Virus record (IMG/VR): IMGVR_UViG_3300032770_000005
Coordinates: 1-64,000 of that record
Reading direction: 5' to 3' (one strand)
Origin: a virus
Length of the DNA: 64,000 nucleotides
Both the position numbers and the translations under genes were made by a program. The notes under the pieces are model-generated. The model was not told the origin of the DNA, made no database searches, and was given only the letters and a program-made list of their open reading frames with translations. Shown one piece after another: positions 35,583-44,566 of this stretch (position 1 is its first letter; each line of letters begins with the position of its first letter).

Positions 35583-35908
35583 TGCGCAGCCGACTCAGCG
35601 CCGCGGAGCGCGCAGCCACCTTGCGCCCGGTGCTCTTGAGCGGCATCGGCCGCGGCGGCGGCTACGTCGACCCGAAGACGCTCGCGGAAGTCGCAGAGCT
35701 GCTCGGCACGACCGAGGAAGACATCAGCGTGCTCCGCTACGGCCGCGCCTCGACGGCCGTGATGCTGATGTCGTTCACGCAGCAGCTCGATCGGGAACGC
35801 GGGCCGAACAAGAGCGCGACGCTCGTGCTCCAACGGTTCGCAGGCAAGCCGGTCACGGTGCGCGGCGACGTCGTCTGCTTTCCCGCAGGCGCTCCGTTCA
35901 GCTGCTGA
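35582..35908 (+). CDS. Hypothetical protein, 108 aa
   Basis: ATG overlaps the preceding stop (TGATG). Helical with a central Gly stretch (GIGRGGGYVDP) and a beta C-terminus. Not recognised. Confidence 0.6.
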   Translation: MRSRLSAAERAATLRPVLLSGIGRGGGYVDPKTLAEVAELLGTTEEDISVLRYGRASTAVMLMSFTQQLDRERGPNKSATLVLQRFAGKPVTVRGDVVCFPAGAPFSC

Positions 35909-35915
35909 ATGTGAG

Positions 35916-35944
35916 TTGCGTGTGTTGCGTATGTAGCGTACGCT
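35916..35944 (+). promoter_or_regulatory. Promoter for a leaderless transcript
   Basis: TTGCGT (35916-35921), 17 bp, TACGCT (35939-35944). The ATG at 35,951 follows by 7 bases. Bases 35,920-35,940 recur inverted at 3,849-3,869. Confidence 0.7.
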
Positions 35945-35950
35945 CCGCGC

Positions 35951-36838
35951 ATGATGACTGGTGTCCCGATGCGCTCCGAGAGGTGGTTGGTGGCGTGCGG
36001 CGCGTTCTGCGCGGCAGCGTGCTGGGTGGCTGGGTGCGCGCCGACGCCTGACGTTCTGCTCGACGTGTCGCCCGCGGCAGACGCTGCGCCGACCGGCGAT
36101 GCCGGCTTCGTGGTCGACGCAGCGGATGCGGGCATGCTCGATGTCGACGGGGCCGTCGCGGGCGACGCGGATGCGCTCGGTGCGATCGACGCTGCCACGA
36201 GCGATGGTGACGGCGGCGCGACTGACGCCGCGAGTGCGAGCGATGCCGGCGTCGACGCGTCGTCGCCGGCGGTCGACGCCGCGAGTGCACTGTGCGGCAA
36301 CGGCTACATCGACCCGGGCGAGGTCTGTGACCCGGGCGAGGTCTATCCGGATGGCGGCACCATGCCGATCACCGACTCGCCGTGGTGCCACGGGTGCACT
36401 GTGATCGGATGTCCTGGCGGCGGCATCGATCCCGTCACGAACTGGTGCGTGGTGGTCGCCGAGGGCATGGCTCCAGATCCGTCCACGATCAGGCCCGCAA
36501 CGCGATGGCCGATGGTCTACTGGGACACCGCTGCCGAGCTGACGGGGCTGCTCACGGCGATCGCGGCGATTGGTCCGGACGAGCAGGGCCAGGTCGCGCT
36601 CAGGCGATTCGGCGGCGTGACGGGCACCTGGTACATGTACCGAGAGGACGGGACGTCGTTCGTTCCTACCGACATGCCCGCGTGGGTCGAGCGCTTTCCG
36701 CTGGCAGATCCGTCCTACTGCGCCGAGCTGCACCAGGCGGCTTCCGGCGCCCTGAGCCTCCAGCAGACGACGTGCGGGCGCGCCACTGACGTGAGCGCGC
36801 AGTTCGTGTTCTCGCCGCCGCCCGGCATCGCTCATTGA
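35951..36838 (+). CDS. Lipoprotein with CGNG..DPGE.C motif
   Basis: 295 aa. MMTGVPMRSERWLVACGAFC ending CWVAGC is a lipoprotein signal with a lipobox. An acidic Asp/Ala linker follows, then CGNGYIDPGEVCDPGE, a Cys-rich motif common in Myxococcota surface proteins. The rest has several Cys pairs. Likely surface-exposed; it may be a cargo or superinfection protein. It supports a Myxococcota host. Confidence 0.8.
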   Translation: MMTGVPMRSERWLVACGAFCAAACWVAGCAPTPDVLLDVSPAADAAPTGDAGFVVDAADAGMLDVDGAVAGDADALGAIDAATSDGDGGATDAASASDAGVDASSPAVDAASALCGNGYIDPGEVCDPGEVYPDGGTMPITDSPWCHGCTVIGCPGGGIDPVTNWCVVVAEGMAPDPSTIRPATRWPMVYWDTAAELTGLLTAIAAIGPDEQGQVALRRFGGVTGTWYMYREDGTSFVPTDMPAWVERFPLADPSYCAELHQAASGALSLQQTTCGRATDVSAQFVFSPPPGIAH

Positions 36839-36857
36839 AAAACAGAGAGGCCTGTGC

Positions 36858-37898
36858 GGCGCGAGGCCAGTGCGGGGGCTTCGTGCCTGCGACTACTGCG
36901 CCGCATGCCGCGCTGTGGTCCCAGCCGCCGCCGAGCGAGCCAGTGCGGGGGCCTCATGCCCGCGACATGCCAGCGCAGTGGCTTGGTGCCTGCGACGCTT
37001 GTCTCCTCGGCCGTCGGTGCCGTCAGTCGCGAGGCCAGCGCAGGGGCCTGATGCCTGCGGCCGTGTTGCGAAGCCTGCGCAGAGCCGAGTGCCTGCGACT
37101 GGCGCGTGACGAGATCGGCTCTACCTTAGGCGGTAAGCCGCGAGGCCGGCGCGGGGGCTTGGTGCTCGCGACGTGCGGTCCGAGCACGCACCGGCAACGC
37201 CTGTGTTTGCAGGGCCAGCGCGGGGGCCGAGTGCCCGCGACCCCACTTCTGCGATCCTTCGAGGCCAGCGCGAGGGCATCGTGCTCGCGACCGCGGATCC
37301 GTGCTCGCGACCGCGGATCGCGGTGAGGATCAACGAGCCCGGCCGCAGGGGGCATCGTGCCGTCGCGAAGCCAGCGCGGGGGCCGAGTGCTCGCGACGAG
37401 GTCGTGGGGTGCCCGTGCTCGTGGTCATGAAGCCAGGCCGGCGCGAGGGCTTAGTGCTTGCGACGAGAACTGTGAGCACCACGTCGGCTCAGCAGAAGGC
37501 CAGCGCGGGGGCCGTGTGCCTGCGACGGCGAGCCGGGCGCGCACCGACAGTGGACCGTCATCCGTCGCGAGAGGCCAGCGCGGGGGCCGAGTGCCCGCGA
37601 TTGTCTCGTCGCGGTCATGTTGTTGCGACGACATCATCGTTGCAGGGCCAGCGCGGGGGCCTGATGCCTGCGACTGGGCCGTTGCAGCGCGGTGCGAGTG
37701 CCTGTGTCGCGAGGCCAGCGCGAGGGCTTCGTGCTCGCGACGCAGGGTTCGCCTCCAGAAGCGCGCGGCGCGTGCTCCTCCTCGTCGCGAGGCCAGCGCA
37801 GGGGCCTGGTGCCTGCGACTGGAGATCTGCCATTGTCGTTGCCGGCGCCGTCGATGAGGCCGGAAATCACGCCAGCGCGAGGGTCTCGTGCTCGCGAC
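36858..37898 (+). CRISPR. Array A: degenerate CRISPR-type repeats (16)
   Basis: Sixteen repeats, mostly 36 bp (e.g. 37206-37241, 37362-37397, 37706-37741, 37784-37819, 37863-37898), all ending GCGAC or a variant. Gaps are 2-70 bp. The inner arms CGCxxG...CxxGCG vary in concert (CGCGGG/CCCGCG, CGCAGG/CCTGCG, CGCGAG/CTCGCG). Two tandem, spacer-less pairs and a 20-bp local duplication (37281-37320) show decay. Its first repeat starts 19 bp after the lipoprotein stop, the same gap as array C. No effector is adjacent, so it may be served in trans or be a relic. Confidence 0.7.
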
Positions 37899-37920
37899 AT
37901 CACAGGAACGCGACCACGGC

Positions 37921-37949
37921 TTGGCGCCGAGGGGCCGGCCCGGTACGAT
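37921..37949 (+). promoter_or_regulatory. Promoter after array A
   Basis: TTGGCG (37921-37926), 17 bp, TACGAT (37944-37949); the ATG at 37,957 is 8 bases on. Same layout as the other near-leaderless promoters. Confidence 0.65.
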
Positions 37950-37956
37950 GCGAGGC

Positions 37957-38727
37957 ATGACGACCCGCCGAGGCATGCTCTGGAAGACGCCGTGGAAGAG
38001 AGATCGCAACAAGGCGCCCCTGCCTCCCGGCGGCGAGATGGCCTTCTTCCAGAACTTCGACTCCGGCGCGAACAGTTCCGCGTACAAGAGCGTCGGCAAC
38101 ACGATGCTCGGGCAGTCGCTGCCGTTCTGGTTCGGCGCAGTGAGCGCGCAGCAGAACACGCTCACCAACTTCTTCGGCGCGGTCCCCGGCGCCGGCTTCG
38201 GCTTCTCAGCAGGGCTGCTCGGTGGCACGGCTGGCCTCGTCTCGGGCAATGCTGAGGCGGCTCCGAGCCTCGTCTCCAACGGCCAGCTCGCGGTCAGGCC
38301 TGCCGCCGGCACGATCGCGGTCGTCGCCATCCTGGCGATCGTCGAGCAGGCCGGCGCGGGCTACCGGCTCACGACGTACTTCTGTCGGCTCGGGCAGCCG
38401 ATCAAGCAGACCGTGACGCCCTACGCGCCGCCCGGCGCGACGCAGCTCGTTCTGTCCGCGAGCACCGGGCTGATCCACGGCGCAGCCGGCGGAGCCGGCG
38501 TGCCGACCGCCGCCCAGGTCCAGTCGTGGTTCCAGCAGCTGAAGCTGAACCGCGAGGTCGGGGAGATCCCCGGCCTCACGTCGCACCTCTACTCCGCTAC
38601 GAGCGTCTATCCGCTCGTGCCGGCCGTGCTACCGAACGGAGCGGGCGGCCAGAACATGGACTACACGGTGATCGCTGGCGCGCCGACACCGACCAACGTG
38701 CTGCTCGCCGTGTCGTTCCCCTGGTGA
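37957..38727 (+). CDS. Probable virion protein, 256 aa
   Basis: The start is set by the promoter. Gly-rich hydrophobic segment (AGLLGGTAGLVSGNAEAA) and beta-rich remainder (TIAVVAILAIVEQAGAGYRL). Structural role suggested by composition and neighbourhood only. Confidence 0.5.
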   Translation: MTTRRGMLWKTPWKRDRNKAPLPPGGEMAFFQNFDSGANSSAYKSVGNTMLGQSLPFWFGAVSAQQNTLTNFFGAVPGAGFGFSAGLLGGTAGLVSGNAEAAPSLVSNGQLAVRPAAGTIAVVAILAIVEQAGAGYRLTTYFCRLGQPIKQTVTPYAPPGATQLVLSASTGLIHGAAGGAGVPTAAQVQSWFQQLKLNREVGEIPGLTSHLYSATSVYPLVPAVLPNGAGGQNMDYTVIAGAPTPTNVLLAVSFPW

Positions 38728-38750
38728 ACGTGTCGGACACGTTGTAGGCT
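38722..38750 (+). promoter_or_regulatory. Promoter with central 17-bp palindromic operator
   Basis: AACGTGTCGGACACGTT (38727-38743) is a perfect palindrome around G38735. It fills the gap between TGGTGA (38722-38727) and TAGGCT (38745-38750), and the ATG lies at 38,759. Repressor binding here would block polymerase. Confidence 0.75.
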
Positions 38751-38758
38751 GCTCGTCC

Positions 38759-39205
38759 ATGAGCAACGACGCCTTCAACCGCGGCATCTTCAGCGAGCAG
38801 AAGGGCGTGCTCGACGACGCCTTCCAGAACGCGACGGGCGTCGAGCACGCGACCGGCGATCTCAAGGAGGGCATCAGAGAGAACGTCGAGATGGGCGGCG
38901 TGCGCCTCATGAGCGACTGCAACTACTGCGGGCTCCAGTGGCGCGGCATCGTGAAGTGGCCCGAGATCGCCGGCTTCTTCACCGGTCAGCAGGTGCCGGG
39001 CACCCAAGCGATCAGACCCGGCGTGGCCAGCGCCTTCGGTTGCAGAAAATGCAACAGCGTCAACAAGTTCCTGATGCCGTGGGCGGACATCAACCGGTAC
39101 GTGGCGATGGGCGTGGAGATGGGTGCGCTGCCGCGAGACATCTACAAGGTCCGCGAGCAGATCATGGCGCAGCGCGCCGCGCAGAGATCTGCACGCGGCA
39201 GATGA
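38759..39205 (+). CDS. Zinc-ribbon protein, 148 aa
   Basis: CNYCGLQW and CRKCNS form a four-cysteine zinc ribbon split by ~50 residues. The rest is helical. It is under the strongest operator of the window. Role unknown; a zinc-ribbon protein of similar style is at 63,171. Confidence 0.7.
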   Translation: MSNDAFNRGIFSEQKGVLDDAFQNATGVEHATGDLKEGIRENVEMGGVRLMSDCNYCGLQWRGIVKWPEIAGFFTGQQVPGTQAIRPGVASAFGCRKCNSVNKFLMPWADINRYVAMGVEMGALPRDIYKVREQIMAQRAAQRSARGR

Positions 39206-40118
39206 CCGACATGCCTGCGCAGGGCCTCGTGCCTGCGACGCACAGCGCCGTGCATCGGCCTCAATCGCGAGGCCAGCGCGAGGGCCTCATGCTCGCGACG
39301 ACCCACGCGTGCTCTACAGGCAGGGGCCGAGGCCTGCGACCAAGAAAAGCGAGGCGCATCCGAAAGTCTGTCCGCATGCAGAAGTCTGTCCGCATGCAGA
39401 AGTCCGTCCGCAGATCGGCAGTCGCCAGGCCAGCGCGGGGGCTTCGTGCCTGCGACTTGCAGTGGGAGATCATGTCCGCCGTTGCATGCCAGCGCAGGGG
39501 CTACCTGCCTGCGACGCCCAGGCTCCGCGCGTGTTTGAGGCCAGCACGAGGGCCTCGTGCTCGTGACTCCCGTGCGGCCAGTTCTTGCTCGCTCGCGAAC
39601 CGTCCGCTTGACGACGGACGCCCCAAGGCCAGCGCGGGGGCCGAGTGCCTGCGACTTGCAGTGTGAGCAGTGTGAGATCAGATGGCGGCGCGCATGTAGA
39701 GAGCGTGGCGGCAAACACGGCCGGCGAGGCCGGCCCGTGACCGAGCGAGCGGCAGCGAACGGTAGCTCATTGCATCTTCTTCCGGGGACGATGGGTGGCC
39801 GCGCTGTCGTGGCTGCGACGGAGTTGCTGCTCCGTGGTAGTCCGGCGAGATCACGGGTCGGCCTCACCGACCGACTGCCGATCCTGCGACGCAGATCTGA
39901 GAACGACGCGCATCACGCCAGCGCGAGGGCCGCATGCTCGCGACAAGCGCTCGAACTCTACTAAGCCAGCGCAGGGGCCGCATGCCTGCGACGAGCACGC
40001 TCGCGATGACGCTCGCCGTCGCTCGGCTCGAAAGGCCATCGCGGGGCATCGTGCCCGCGACATGTGGACGGACGAGTTTCTTTTACAAGGCCAGCGCAGG
40101 GGCCCGTGTACCTGCGAC
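39205..40118 (+). CRISPR. Array B: degenerate CRISPR-type repeats (~11)
   Basis: About 11 repeats, 35-36 bp: 39205-39239, 39264-39299, a truncated one ending 39340, 39421-39456, 39481-39515, 39532-39567, 39620-39655, 39909-39944, 39957-39992, 40027-40061, 40083-40118. Gaps range from 12 to 253 bp. The 39532 copy has CACGAG and CTCGTG arms, a two-sided change that preserves the stem. An 18-bp slip repeat (39365-39400) sits in one gap. Clearly related to arrays A and C but more decayed. The 253-bp gap (39656-39908) holds no clear gene. Confidence 0.65.
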
Positions 40119-40138
40119 GTCTATGGAGGCTGGGCCTC

Positions 40139-40549
40139 CTAGTCGGTCCACCCAAGAGCGAGCAGGCGCCGACGCGCGACGTCTCGATACCCCTGGACCG
40201 CACCGATCGCGTAGATCAGCGTGCCGCGCTCCTTCAACGTGAGTCCGCGAGTGGCCGCGGCGGCATCCATCATCGATAGCCTGGTGATCCAGGCCTCGAA
40301 GAACACGACATCGCCTCTGCGGATGGCATCGTAGGCATCACGCTCGCTGGTGTCGTAGAGGTTCTTGCCCCAGAGAACCACGAACTGCGGCAGTCTGCTG
40401 TACGGCACCGTGTGGCCGGGGCCCCACATCGCGTCTCGCAGGTTGCGCCACTGCGACAGAAAGCCGTGTGCCGAGCGCGAGCGCTTGAGTGAGCGCGGAA
40501 CCGCGTCGATGACCTTGGGCAGGTGATAGACGCTGGGCCTGCCGCTCAT
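40139..40549 (-). CDS. Hypothetical protein, 136 aa
   Basis: It starts MSGRPSVYHLPKVIDAVPRS, overlapping the phosphatase stop by ATGA. Basic with a helical C-terminus. Not recognised; co-transcribed with the phosphatase. Confidence 0.65.
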   Translation of the reverse strand: MSGRPSVYHLPKVIDAVPRSLKRSRSAHGFLSQWRNLRDAMWGPGHTVPYSRLPQFVVLWGKNLYDTSERDAYDAIRRGDVVFFEAWITRLSMMDAAAATRGLTLKERGTLIYAIGAVQGYRDVARRRLLALGWTD

Positions 40550-41001
40550 CGCTGGGCGAGAAGAAACTGCTCGAACATGGGGTTCGCGAGCGCCTCTTCT
40601 CCACCGCCGAGCTTGCGATGTCGGCGCACGACCGCGATCGCCTGCTGTGGCGTCCAGGTCGGGTAGAGCTGGAGCAGCGTCAGGGCGACGAGGAGGCCAG
40701 ATCTGTTCTTCCCTTGCATGCACGTCACGAGCACGCGCTTGCCGTGGCGCACAGCGCGGGCGATCTGCGCCGCGCTTTGCCAGAGCACGGGGATGACGTC
40801 GCGCGGGACGGGACGGTAGATGTCGTCGTCCATCGGCACGCGCAGGACCATCTTCCCGGCTGGCGCCACGAGCTTCGGCTGCGCTTCCATCGCCGAGTAG
40901 ACGATGACGTCGAAGAAGCTGAACAGCCGAGGGTCCGCGCCCGGGTACGCGCCCTGCGCGAGGTGATCGCGTACGATCCAGTTCCAGTCCCGGTAGCTCA
41001 C
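40546..41001 (-). CDS. PTP/dual-specificity phosphatase-like protein
   Basis: 151 aa from GTG at 41,001, chosen because it lies exactly 7 bases after a -10 box (41008-41013); GTG 41,028 is inside the operator. VTCMQGKNRSGL is the CX5R catalytic loop (C94, R100), and VPMDDDIYR upstream fits the general acid loop. A phage-encoded protein phosphatase that could act on host signalling or on the element's own kinase (42,265-43,464). Confidence 0.8.
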   Translation of the reverse strand: MSYRDWNWIVRDHLAQGAYPGADPRLFSFFDVIVYSAMEAQPKLVAPAGKMVLRVPMDDDIYRPVPRDVIPVLWQSAAQIARAVRHGKRVLVTCMQGKNRSGLLVALTLLQLYPTWTPQQAIAVVRRHRKLGGGEEALANPMFEQFLLAQR

Positions 41002-41007
41002 GAGCAG

Positions 41008-41046
41008 ATGGTAGAACTTGTCCGACACCGTCGCAACGGGTACGGT
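41008..41046. promoter_or_regulatory. Divergent promoters sharing one TGTCNGACA operator
   Basis: - strand: TTGCGA (41031-41036), 17 bp, TACCAT (41008-41013) for the phosphatase. + strand: TTGTCC (41018-41023), 17 bp, TACGGT (41041-41046), ATG 7 bases later at 41,053. The palindrome AACTTGTCCGACACCGT (41015-41031) lies in the - spacer and covers the + strand -35. One repressor would switch both off. Confidence 0.75.
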
Positions 41047-41052
41047 CGGGAC

Positions 41053-41352
41053 ATGCCCGTGTACTCAGACACCGAGAGCGTCGACGAAGACCTGATGCGA
41101 GTGCTGACTGGCATCCGTGACCGCCAGCTCGACCTCGTGATCCTCATCGGCGCTGCGTGCGTCGACCGTCCGAACGGCGGCGCACTCGCCGAGTACGTCG
41201 TCGCCCGACCTCGAACCGGCGAGCCCGAGGTGCCGCCCGACCGGCTCTACGCGATGCTCAAGTCGTCGGCCCAGCACCTGCGGGCGATGGCGGCGAGCAT
41301 GGACCAGATGGCCGACACGATCGCGTCTCCGCCGTCCGAAGACCTGAACTGA
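41053..41352 (+). CDS. Hypothetical protein, 99 aa
   Basis: ATG 41053 follows the operator-controlled promoter. It is helical (LMRVLTGIRDRQLDLVILIG...) and ends in a possible coiled coil (HLRAMAASMDQMADTIA). Function unknown. Confidence 0.65.
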   Translation: MPVYSDTESVDEDLMRVLTGIRDRQLDLVILIGAACVDRPNGGALAEYVVARPRTGEPEVPPDRLYAMLKSSAQHLRAMAASMDQMADTIASPPSEDLN

Positions 41353-41976
41353 TCACGCGCGGGCGCGTCGCCGGCGAACGACCGCGACCAGGACGAGCGC
41401 GAGCGCCCCGACCGCGGTAGCGCCGATGGCGATCGCGACGCCCATGCCGGCGCCTCCACGGGCCGCCTGGTCCATCACCGTCGCCATCGCCTGACCCCAG
41501 CCCTGCGCGGAGGTGGGCGTGAGGTGCCAGCCGAGCGAGTCGCGCGGCAGCGAGGTCGGCGTGCTCGGGTACGCGTCGATGTAGTTCGCGCCGAAGATCG
41601 CCTGGTTCTGCGTCCGCAGCGCATCTCCCACTTGCTGCGACGGCTGGCCGCTGCTCGTCGGCGAGGCGTCCGGCGGGTACTGCGGCGGACCGCTCATGTA
41701 GACGGGCGCGTGCACGCTGTCACGCATCTGGACGAGCGCGTTGCTCGTGGCCGTGCCGGCCGGGCTGTTGTGCCCGAAGATGAGCAGGACGAGATCGTTC
41801 TGAGCGGCCAGCGACGTGTACTGGTTCCAGAGCGACGGCGTGTTGACGTACGTGACGGGCGAGTCGCCGTCGTTGTGGATCTGCGTCACGGTGTGCCCAA
41901 GCGCGACGAGCGCGGCCTTCGCGGCGGCGCCGGGGTTGCCGGCCTGCGAGTCGCCGATGATCAGGATGTTCGCCAC
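41353..41976 (-). CDS. Membrane-anchored SGNH-type hydrolase
   Basis: 207 aa. IIGDSQAG near the start has the Ser nucleophile (S10), LIFGHNS is the GxN block and DSLGWHLTP the DxxH block. A C-terminal membrane helix ends in VVRRRRARA. Esterase/lipase or polysaccharide deacetylase activity is possible. The Arg tail is shared with other membrane proteins here. Confidence 0.75.
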   Translation of the reverse strand: MANILIIGDSQAGNPGAAAKAALVALGHTVTQIHNDGDSPVTYVNTPSLWNQYTSLAAQNDLVLLIFGHNSPAGTATSNALVQMRDSVHAPVYMSGPPQYPPDASPTSSGQPSQQVGDALRTQNQAIFGANYIDAYPSTPTSLPRDSLGWHLTPTSAQGWGQAMATVMDQAARGGAGMGVAIAIGATAVGALALVLVAVVRRRRARA

Positions 41977-41977
41977 G

Positions 41978-42268
41978 TCAGCGTCTCCGCTTGCTCGTCC
42001 GACGACCGCGAGGCGAGGACACGTTCTTCTGCACGACCGGCACGACGTACTGAGCTTCGAGCGCCGACAGTGTCGGCTTCGGCGCCGGCGACGGCGTGAC
42101 GTAGACCGCGTATGAGGTCTTGCTCGCTCGGCTCCGCGAGGGCAGCTCCTCGATCTTGCCGAACCAGTTGCCCACGCTCTGGAGCTTCCAGCCTATGAGC
42201 GCGTTGACCGCGTTCGCGGGCGTGGTCCAGCGTCCGATCTCCAGCCAGTTGTCGTCGTCCTTGCTCAT
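41978..42268 (-). CDS. Small basic protein, 96 aa
   Basis: It starts MSKDDDNWLEIGRWTTPANA and ends RGRRTSKRRR. Its ATG overlaps the stop of the kinase-metallopeptidase gene. Function unknown. Confidence 0.6.
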   Translation of the reverse strand: MSKDDDNWLEIGRWTTPANAVNALIGWKLQSVGNWFGKIEELPSRSRASKTSYAVYVTPSPAPKPTLSALEAQYVVPVVQKNVSSPRGRRTSKRRR

Positions 42269-43464
42269 CCGAGTCTCCGTGGTCGCGACGGCCGCCCGCC
42301 GCAGCTGATGCACTGTACGTCGTTCACGCCGTACTCGATCGACCGACCGAACACGTGTTCGGCGATCTTGTCGGCGCGACGCTCGATGCTCTCGGGCAGC
42401 CGTCCGTAACGGCGCTCGACCGCGGCGCGTCCGAACCGGAACTCCACCGCGTGCCCGAACTCGTGCGCCACGAGGCCATCGATGTACGCCTGCGGCAGCT
42501 GCTCCGTCTTCGCGGCGAACGCGATGACGAGCGGGTCACCCTTCTTGCAGTAGCCGAACTGCCGCTCGGAGCCGTGGCCGTTGTCGCTGGCCGCATGCTC
42601 GTCGAGGTGCAGCTCTACGGTGCCGAGGTCCGGCCACTCGCGCGCCGCCGCATCGAAGTGCCGATCGAAAGATCGGCGCACGCGCTCCATCGAGCCGTTG
42701 TGGGCTAGTGGCACCTGGGGGCCACGGACTCGGCGCACGCGCTCGTGAACCGACGGCTCACCGAAGTCGATGATGACGGGCATGTCGCGCTGGATCGACC
42801 ACCTGACGTTCTCGATGTGCAGGTCTTCCGCGTGCACGCCACGCGCGGCCAGCCAATCGTAGCCCGCCAAGATGGTCCCCATCATGGCGTCAGCGTAGGC
42901 GCGCTCGCGCTCCCGAACGCGAGCCTCCTTGGGGTCGTTGCCAAGACGGGCTGTCCACTGCGGCACCACAGCATGGAGGCTCTTGATACCGCCGACACGG
43001 TCGAAGCACTGCCACTCGGACATCCGTTCGAGAGCTAGCTGGAGCAAGAGGAAGGCATGGGCGCGCTGCTCTTCTCCGGGTTGCTCGGCCGTGCCTTCGG
43101 CGAGGATCAGGTATCCGCTGGCACGACCCGGCATCCGCCAGACGCCGTAGACCTGAACGAGGCCCGGCACGGGTGCCTTGGCTCCGGCCACTAGCGCCGC
43201 GGCCCGGGCGTCGCTGACGTCGAACGTGTACTTGAGCACGCGACCGTTGGGTAGCCACCAGGCACGTGCGTACGCGCCTTTGCCAGCGAGGTGCTCGTCG
43301 TCCAGCCAGTCGGGCGGCACGTCCAGCTCGCGCAGCAGCCCGGTCATCGACCGCAGCTTGAGGGTCCAGTAGCCCTCGTCGGCCGGAGGCTGTCCGTTCG
43401 CGGTGACCCCCGCAGCGGCCTGGAGCGCTGGCGACAGGCTGACGATCTTCGGGTTCGACCGCAC
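42265..43464 (-). CDS. Kinase-like/metallopeptidase fusion
   Basis: 399 aa, GTG start. A kinase-like domain: GKGAYARAWW (Gly loop), K78, HAEDLHIEN (211-219, catalytic D214 and N219) and DFG (233-235), as in aminoglycoside/choline-type kinases. The C-terminal domain has HEFGH (334-338), a zincin site. CISCGG near the end adds a Cys pair. The combination in one protein is unusual. It could phosphorylate and cut the same target, or use the kinase domain to regulate the protease. Confidence 0.72.
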   Translation of the reverse strand: MRSNPKIVSLSPALQAAAGVTANGQPPADEGYWTLKLRSMTGLLRELDVPPDWLDDEHLAGKGAYARAWWLPNGRVLKYTFDVSDARAAALVAGAKAPVPGLVQVYGVWRMPGRASGYLILAEGTAEQPGEEQRAHAFLLLQLALERMSEWQCFDRVGGIKSLHAVVPQWTARLGNDPKEARVRERERAYADAMMGTILAGYDWLAARGVHAEDLHIENVRWSIQRDMPVIIDFGEPSVHERVRRVRGPQVPLAHNGSMERVRRSFDRHFDAAAREWPDLGTVELHLDEHAASDNGHGSERQFGYCKKGDPLVIAFAAKTEQLPQAYIDGLVAHEFGHAVEFRFGRAAVERRYGRLPESIERRADKIAEHVFGRSIEYGVNDVQCISCGGRPSRPRRLG

Positions 43465-43473
43465 GAGGCGATC

Positions 43474-44301
43474 TTACCGCAGGGACATCGTGCCGTCCTT
43501 CTTGAACTCCACCATCGCGCCCGGGTGCAGATGCGTGAAGCCGACCTGCGCGAGCACCGTCATGCCGCTCGGGCTCGCGAGCAGCATGTCGAGGACCACG
43601 GCGTCCATCTGCATCTCGCGGTGCAGCGTCAAGATCAGCTCGGTCCAGTCGGCGGGACGCCAGCCGCGGTGATCCAGGATGTGCTCGCGCACGCGATCGA
43701 GCAGCTGGGGCGACTCCGCCGGCGGCCTCGTAGGCTCGCCATCGTCGGTCGTCTCGCCATCGTCGGGCTGCTTGCTGAACCAGAGGAGCGACTCGACGTC
43801 CAGATCTTCGGGGTCTTCCCCCGCGGCCAGCGCGTCGAGCGCTTCCTGGGGCCGCTGGATGCGCACGGGTGCACGCGGTGCGGGCGCCGGCGCCGGGGCC
43901 GCGATCGCGGGCTCGATCGCGCCAGCGGCGACGGCTTCCGCGAGCGTCGTAGGAGGATGCTCGACGGGCATGCGCGCGAGCCAGGGATGGTCGCGCATGC
44001 GCTCGGGGGCTGCGGTCAGCACCAGGTCTTCGGCTCGCGTGAGCGGCGTTGCCGCGTCCCGATAGAGGTCGAGGTGCACGGCGAGCGGCGACTTCTTGTG
44101 GTCGGCAGCCCCGGCAAGCGCCGCGGTCGCCATGCCCTGGCGAACGCCCTCGCTGAAGGCCCAGGTCTCCATCTTGGCGACGTTGCGGAGCACCTCGGAG
44201 ATCACCTGTGGCGATGCTCCGCAGGTTGCGAGGCGCAGGTACATCTCGACCTTGAGCGCCGAGTATCGCCGTTCGTCTTCTTCGAGTCGGAAGTTCGGCA
44301 T
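43474..44301 (-). CDS. Hypothetical protein, 275 aa
   Basis: Mostly helical, with an Ala/Pro linker (IAAPAPAPAPRAPV) separating the N-terminal domain from a smaller C-terminal one. It belongs to the same - strand operon. No family recognised. Confidence 0.6.
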   Translation of the reverse strand: MPNFRLEEDERRYSALKVEMYLRLATCGASPQVISEVLRNVAKMETWAFSEGVRQGMATAALAGAADHKKSPLAVHLDLYRDAATPLTRAEDLVLTAAPERMRDHPWLARMPVEHPPTTLAEAVAAGAIEPAIAAPAPAPAPRAPVRIQRPQEALDALAAGEDPEDLDVESLLWFSKQPDDGETTDDGEPTRPPAESPQLLDRVREHILDHRGWRPADWTELILTLHREMQMDAVVLDMLLASPSGMTVLAQVGFTHLHPGAMVEFKKDGTMSLR

Positions 44302-44323
44302 CAGCTGACCGCCGCCACGATGG

Positions 44324-44560
44324 TCACAGCTCTTCCTCGTCGAGCGCGTCGCCCAGGCCGCCGCTCTCGTCGTCGTCGTCGGGATCGAAGATCCCGGCCT
44401 TGCCCTTGTCCTCGCCGTACTCGGCAGCGCGCTCGCGCAGCGCTCGCGCGAACATGATCGACCACGCCTCGATGGTCTTCGGCTTCTGGTCGAGCCCCGC
44501 GATGATGTCGCCGGCGTTGGCTTCGAGCCACTCCTCGAACTCGTCGAATAGCACGCGCAT
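44324..44560 (-). CDS. Small acidic protein, 78 aa
   Basis: ATG at 44,560 is 7 bases after the - strand -10. The protein ends in an Asp/Glu-rich tail (DPDDDDESGG...DEEEL). First gene of the - strand operon under a TGTCNGACA operator. The acidic tail recalls DNA mimics, but that is speculation. Confidence 0.65.
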   Translation of the reverse strand: MRVLFDEFEEWLEANAGDIIAGLDQKPKTIEAWSIMFARALRERAAEYGEDKGKAGIFDPDDDDESGGLGDALDEEEL

Positions 44561-44566
44561 GCGGCG

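Noticed and set aside
36841-40118. ORFs on both strands inside arrays A and B
   Set aside because: Same reason: the peptides are repeat translations, and spacer parts show no consistent codon use.
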